64,000 nucleotides of DNA from Acholoe squamosa (lineage: Eukaryota > Annelida > Polychaeta > Phyllodocida > Polynoidae): NCBI GenBank assembly GCA_949317995.1, contig OX439048.1, positions 23,875,495 to 23,939,494 of the forward strand, in the 5' to 3' direction. The position numbers were made by a program, and so were the translations under genes. The notes under the pieces are model-generated. The model ran no database searches. It had not been told where the DNA came from and saw only the letters and a program-made list of their open reading frames with translations. Below are positions 60,622 through 64,000 of this stretch, one piece after another. Position 1 is the first letter of the stretch; each line of letters opens with the position of its first letter.

Positions 60622-61135
60622 CCGTGTGCGCTGTCGCTGCCCGCTGCCGGGCGACGAGGTGTATTATACACAAACATAACCGCGAGAAGCATCTTTTTTC
60701 GCCGTGTGAGCTGTCGCTGTCCGCTGCCGGGTGAGGAGGTGTATTATACACAAACATAACCGGGAGATGCTTCTTTTACGCCGTGTGCGCTGTCACTGTC
60801 CGCTGCCGGGCGCAGAAGGAGGAGATGCGGTGGTCTAGCGGTTAGCACGTTGCGCTCAGCTGTCAGAGGTACACGGCTCGAGTCCCGGTCTGGGCGCATC
60901 TTTTTTAACCGTGTGCGCTGTCGCTGTCCGCTGCTGGACGAGGTGTATTGTACACAAACATAACCGCCAGAAGCATCTTTTTTTCGCCGTGTGCCCTGTT
61001 GCTGTCCGCTGTCGGGCGAGGAGGTGTATTACACACAAACATAACAGCGAGACGCAGTCAAAGCAAGCCTAGCCGAGACCGGGGCTGTCGCTGTCCGCTG
61101 CCGGGTGCCGAGGTGTATGTACCGGTGTACACACA
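60622..61135 (+). repeat. About 80-bp tandem array with GTGTATTATACAC palindromes
   Basis: Units begin CCGTGTGCGCTGTCGCTGTC and continue CGCTGCCGGGCGAGGAGGTG, a GTGTATTATACAC palindrome and CATAACCGCGAGAAGC. Starts are near 60622, 60702, 60780, 60909, 60986 and 61084, with truncations. One unit is interrupted by the tRNA-like sequence at 60824-60900. Confidence 0.8.
60824..60900 (+). repeat. tRNA-like sequence (tRNA pseudogene or SINE head)
   Basis: 77 nt whose ends pair as an acceptor stem (GATGCGG with GCGCATC, 6 of 7). It has a good A box (TGGTCTAGCGG), a near-perfect B box (GGCTCGAGTCC) and a T run right after it as a pol III terminator. The T stem and anticodon stem do not pair well, so I do not call a working tRNA. 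The 5' half resembles a tRNA-Glu type D arm. Confidence 0.5.
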
Positions 61136-61241
61136 ATGGCTTGCATCGAGTCCCGGGGAGGGGAATTAATTTTTGTTTTCAAATTGAATTTATTGGTATT
61201 CTATTGATTATTTATTGGTTTTGTGGTATAAAATAAGTAGA

Positions 61242-61312
61242 CAATGGATAACTCATGACTCGTGTGTGTTAGCAAAGGCTAATAACACACACTCGTCATG
61301 AGTTATCCATTG
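61242..61312. repeat. 71-bp near-perfect hairpin
   Basis: CAATGGATAACTCATGAC with GTGTGTGTTA on the left is matched by the complement on the right (about 30 bp, 2-3 mismatches). The loop is about 8-10 nt. Confidence 0.75.
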
Positions 61313-61540
61313 GTTACTTGTTCACTATAACTGTGATAAGGAAATGCAGCAATTTGTACACTGTAAAAAAAGTCTTTGGTAACAATGAAATTCTTGTCCC
61401 AAAGTTGCCAGAGATCCATCATTATTTCACAGAGATTCCTTGTACCACCATACTGCAACCTGGGGCTTCTTGTAAATACTACACTGACTCCCTGCTATAA
61501 TTATAATTACTGTGGTTCACTCTTCAGCTTCACAAGGATC

Positions 61541-61684
61541 GGGCTTCCCTAGCCCACTTAAAAGGGTCTATTTCTCCTCTTTCCTATCCGCACGGGTGTG
61601 TGTGGTGCACATATGCGCGGGCACTGACACATTCCTCTGTGAAATTGCTGTCGAAATGGTGTAAAACAACCATTACTCACTCAC
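61541..61684 (+). mobile_element. SINE-like element, copy 3, internally deleted
   Basis: GGGCTTCCCTAGCCCACTTA through CATTACTCACTCAC. About 35 bp present in copies 1 and 2 between GTGAAATT and GCTGTCGAAATG is missing. No clear target duplication. Confidence 0.8.
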
Positions 61685-62861
61685 CCTGGTAGATTCAACA
61701 GTTTATATTTACAGTGTACATTTAGTTTAATAGGGGTCATTACATATTTTCTGGTATAGCATTACGTTGTCTTAGAACTCTCAAATAAATCAAGTGTTAG
61801 TCAGGAAGACCAAGAACCTAATCACAAAGAAAAAGAAGATCTGAATGAAAATTGAATCTGTTACAGTACATTCACATTGAAGGTTAACCTTTTACAGATC
61901 TTCCAATGGAGGAACAAGTTTATGGTACAGCCACTATTAAAGAGCAATTTTATTAGCAGCAAGCTATGAGTCTATCTGTTCAGTTTCCTCGACATCAAGA
62001 CTTTTTACCAAAGGTTTTCAATTATTCAAGTGAGAACAGTAATTAGAATGAAGAAATTGAGACAGTCTCGTTGCTCATCTGGTTATTAATCATTTGATTT
62101 CTTAGTGAACATTTTTACCTTTACTTTGATCATTAACCCATCAACAAAAGGAGATCTTGTTAGCATACTTATGAAGATAGTCAATGTGAATTGGCCCAGA
62201 TGTGTCAGAAGGACTACATGGGAAAGTTTCAAGTACCGGGCTCGCTGCGTCAGAAGTGGGTCCAATTTCAATTTGTAACATTTTAAGCGACCAATCAATT
62301 TTTAAGGCATGTCACAACCTCCCCTAATAATAGGAATGAAAGTCTTGAATAGGCTACATGTCGCAATTTATTGGTCATTGCACCCCGCTAGACAGTAATT
62401 TAAGGTCGGTCTTCAAGTTAAAAATCATTTCACACATAAAGCAAATTTCTGTCATACAAGGATTACCAAAAGTGTCTTAACATACCATGCAAGGATCAAT
62501 GAAAAAAAAAAAGGATTTTCTGCAAAATATGCCTTCCTAGTTGTATTGTTAGACATACATATATAGCAGCTGTGCAAAATGGGACAGGGTATTTTGAATG
62601 GGATGTAGACTGATGTTACTTAAAACACCCTAATATGTCTGAGGGTTTATACCATCTGAGGACCGATTCACTATATCAAACCCTTGACCCATGGCCCTTT
62701 CTCTATCTGCAGTGAGTCTGTGTCCGTTTTTACTGCCTAAAAGGTCAGCTTGGAAAACACTCAACAGTATCAACATTCTCCAGTACCCCTCTTTGCTGCT
62801 CTCTGCTCAACATGCCTCTAATGCATCTGCACAATAATACCCATTAAGATATTTACTTAAT
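61685..62861. other. Non-coding stretch
   Basis: AT-rich, with a poly-A run near 62505. No exon or repeat recognised. Confidence 0.4.
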
Positions 62862-62863
62862 TA

Positions 62864-63164
62864 CACTGCAAAAAGGTGTTTAAAGATACACACCAATTTT
62901 CTCAACACCAACATTTAAACATCTAAACACTTGAAGTGTTTAGGTGTTTAGATTTTAAACACTTATTCTCAAACACCTAAACACTGAAGTGTTTAAGTGT
63001 TTAGCATTTAAACACTTGGTTAAACACTTCCTAGTTAAACGCGTTTAAAATTGAACGTGTTTAACACTTAAGAAGCATTGAGAAAAGTGGGACAAATAAG
63101 TGTTTAACCAAGTGTTTAACTTCTAAACACTGGTGTTTAATCCCTAAACACTGTTTTTACAGTG
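62864..63164. mobile_element. 301-bp MITE saturated with GTGTTTA/TAAACAC words
   Basis: Ends CACTGCAAAAA and TTTTTACAGTG with TA on both sides (62862-62863 and 63165-63166), a TA target. About twenty copies of GTGTTTA or TAAACAC in both directions fill the element, so single strands could fold extensively. No coding capacity. Confidence 0.8.
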
Positions 63165-64000
63165 TATGGAAAATGACACGCTAGCAGGCTCGCCTGACGA
63201 GCAACGTTTTGTTCAAGGTATCACATATTGTCCATAATAAAACATATCATTCTTCAGTTTTAACATCACAAGTTTTTAGGTGTTGCCATTCAAAGGTACT
63301 GGTAAAATTATACAGGAAAAATAGGTAGGAATATCTTCCCTGTCTCAGGTTAACAGCCAATACAGCTTTTTTTGTGGTGAGACGCAGCAGTGGCAAAACG
63401 AGAGCAGCAACGCTATGCTGGTAGACTGCATTAGAAGGCCCTGGTGGCTTTCTTGCAACGAATTTTAACTTTACGTTGAAGGTAAGCTCAAAATAGTGGG
63501 AGGGGATCACTTACTTATGCACCAAAACGAGGATGGGGTTACAATGGGTAAATATGCTCTTCCACAAATCCAGTTTCAAAGAGGATAGAGGAGTTTGTGT
63601 GCCTGTTTCAGACCATATAGTTTAGGCTGAAATTAGAGGGCGTAAGCTTCCCCTTACGGCCCCCTCTTTTTCCAAATCCTTGATTCAATTCTACTCCAAA
63701 TGCAATTGGATCAATGATTGTAGGTTCTTAGCTATTCCTTTGAATGTTGTTAGGTGTATCCTGGGTTATACGACGGTTATCACTTCAGAATGATTTTGGG
63801 TGCCCAAACTTGATAATCTGAATGCTTTTATCACGTGATAAATGAGTTGAAACTTGAACATTGGCAGTGTTCTTTTTCCAGGGGCGTAGGAAAAGGGGGA
63901 GGCAGGGGGGCCCAGGCCCCCCAATCATGAAGGAGGTGGGGCCTGAGTATGTCTCCCCCCCCAATTCGCCAAGAACTCATAATCAAAATGGAAAAGAAAT
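63165..64000. other. Non-coding right edge of window
   Basis: Nothing recognisable. The minus frame at 63247-63510 has no protein-like pattern. G-rich simple sequence occurs near 63890-63960. Confidence 0.4.

Noticed and set aside
60824-60900. Functional tRNA gene
   Set aside because: The acceptor stem and promoter boxes are good but the T and anticodon stems do not pair.

Overview
This is a window from a metazoan nuclear genome. It has spliced genes with GT-AG introns, AT-rich introns, and dense interspersed transposable elements. The gene set (a mitochondrial 3-hydroxyisobutyrate dehydrogenase, a membrane-anchored ENPP family protein, a neuropeptide-type class A GPCR, a two-domain GNAT protein), together with short dispersed repeats ending in CTCACTCAC, suggests a bilaterian invertebrate. 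A spiralian such as a mollusc, annelid or brachiopod seems most likely, but I cannot fix the taxon from sequence alone.

Layout. 1-2300: possible 3' end of one LTR element, then an unusual array of CCAAT, octamer and E-box motifs. About 2390-16060: a decayed Ty3/gypsy-type LTR retrotransposon on the minus strand (gag, protease, RT, RNase H, integrase, plus an extra 3' ORF). It is broken by frameshifts, by a 711-bp piggyBac-like non-autonomous element inside RT (6133-6843), and by a block at 10861-14905. That block holds a large palindromic-ended element with a G-rich minisatellite and a LINE reverse transcriptase fragment. 17340-20390: the last four exons of an ENPP-like gene on the plus strand; its 5' exons are not visible, so the retroelement cluster may sit in one of its introns. 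20400-24800: intergenic, with a MITE and diverged repeats. 24867-35083: a complete nine-exon HIBADH gene on the minus strand, including a 17-nt microexon. Its 5-kb first intron contains a candidate two-exon small gene on the opposite strand and nested DNA transposons. 35700-38200: a 2.4-kb fold-back with a SINE-like insertion in only one arm. 38200-45300: MITEs, hairpins and pyrimidine-rich repeat. 45309-50158: a two-GNAT-domain gene on the plus strand with a frameshift, an in-frame TGA and a truncated 3' end, probably a pseudogene. 50200-55900: mostly non-coding, with one orphan terminal exon candidate. 55932-57092: an intronless coding exon for a FMRFamide-receptor-like GPCR on the minus strand. 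57500-64000: MITEs, tandem arrays, tRNA-like repeats and perfect hairpins.

The protein genes show no operon-like relation. HIBADH acts in mitochondrial valine catabolism, ENPP at the cell surface or in a secretory compartment, and the GPCR in peptide signalling. The most distinctive features are structural: nested elements with clear target-site duplications, a fold-back preserving an empty site, a family of elements ending in CCAGGTAGCA, and several near-perfect hairpins. I did not find a clearly new biological system. The best leads are the small antisense gene in the HIBADH intron, the altered metal-site ENPP and the promoter-motif array.
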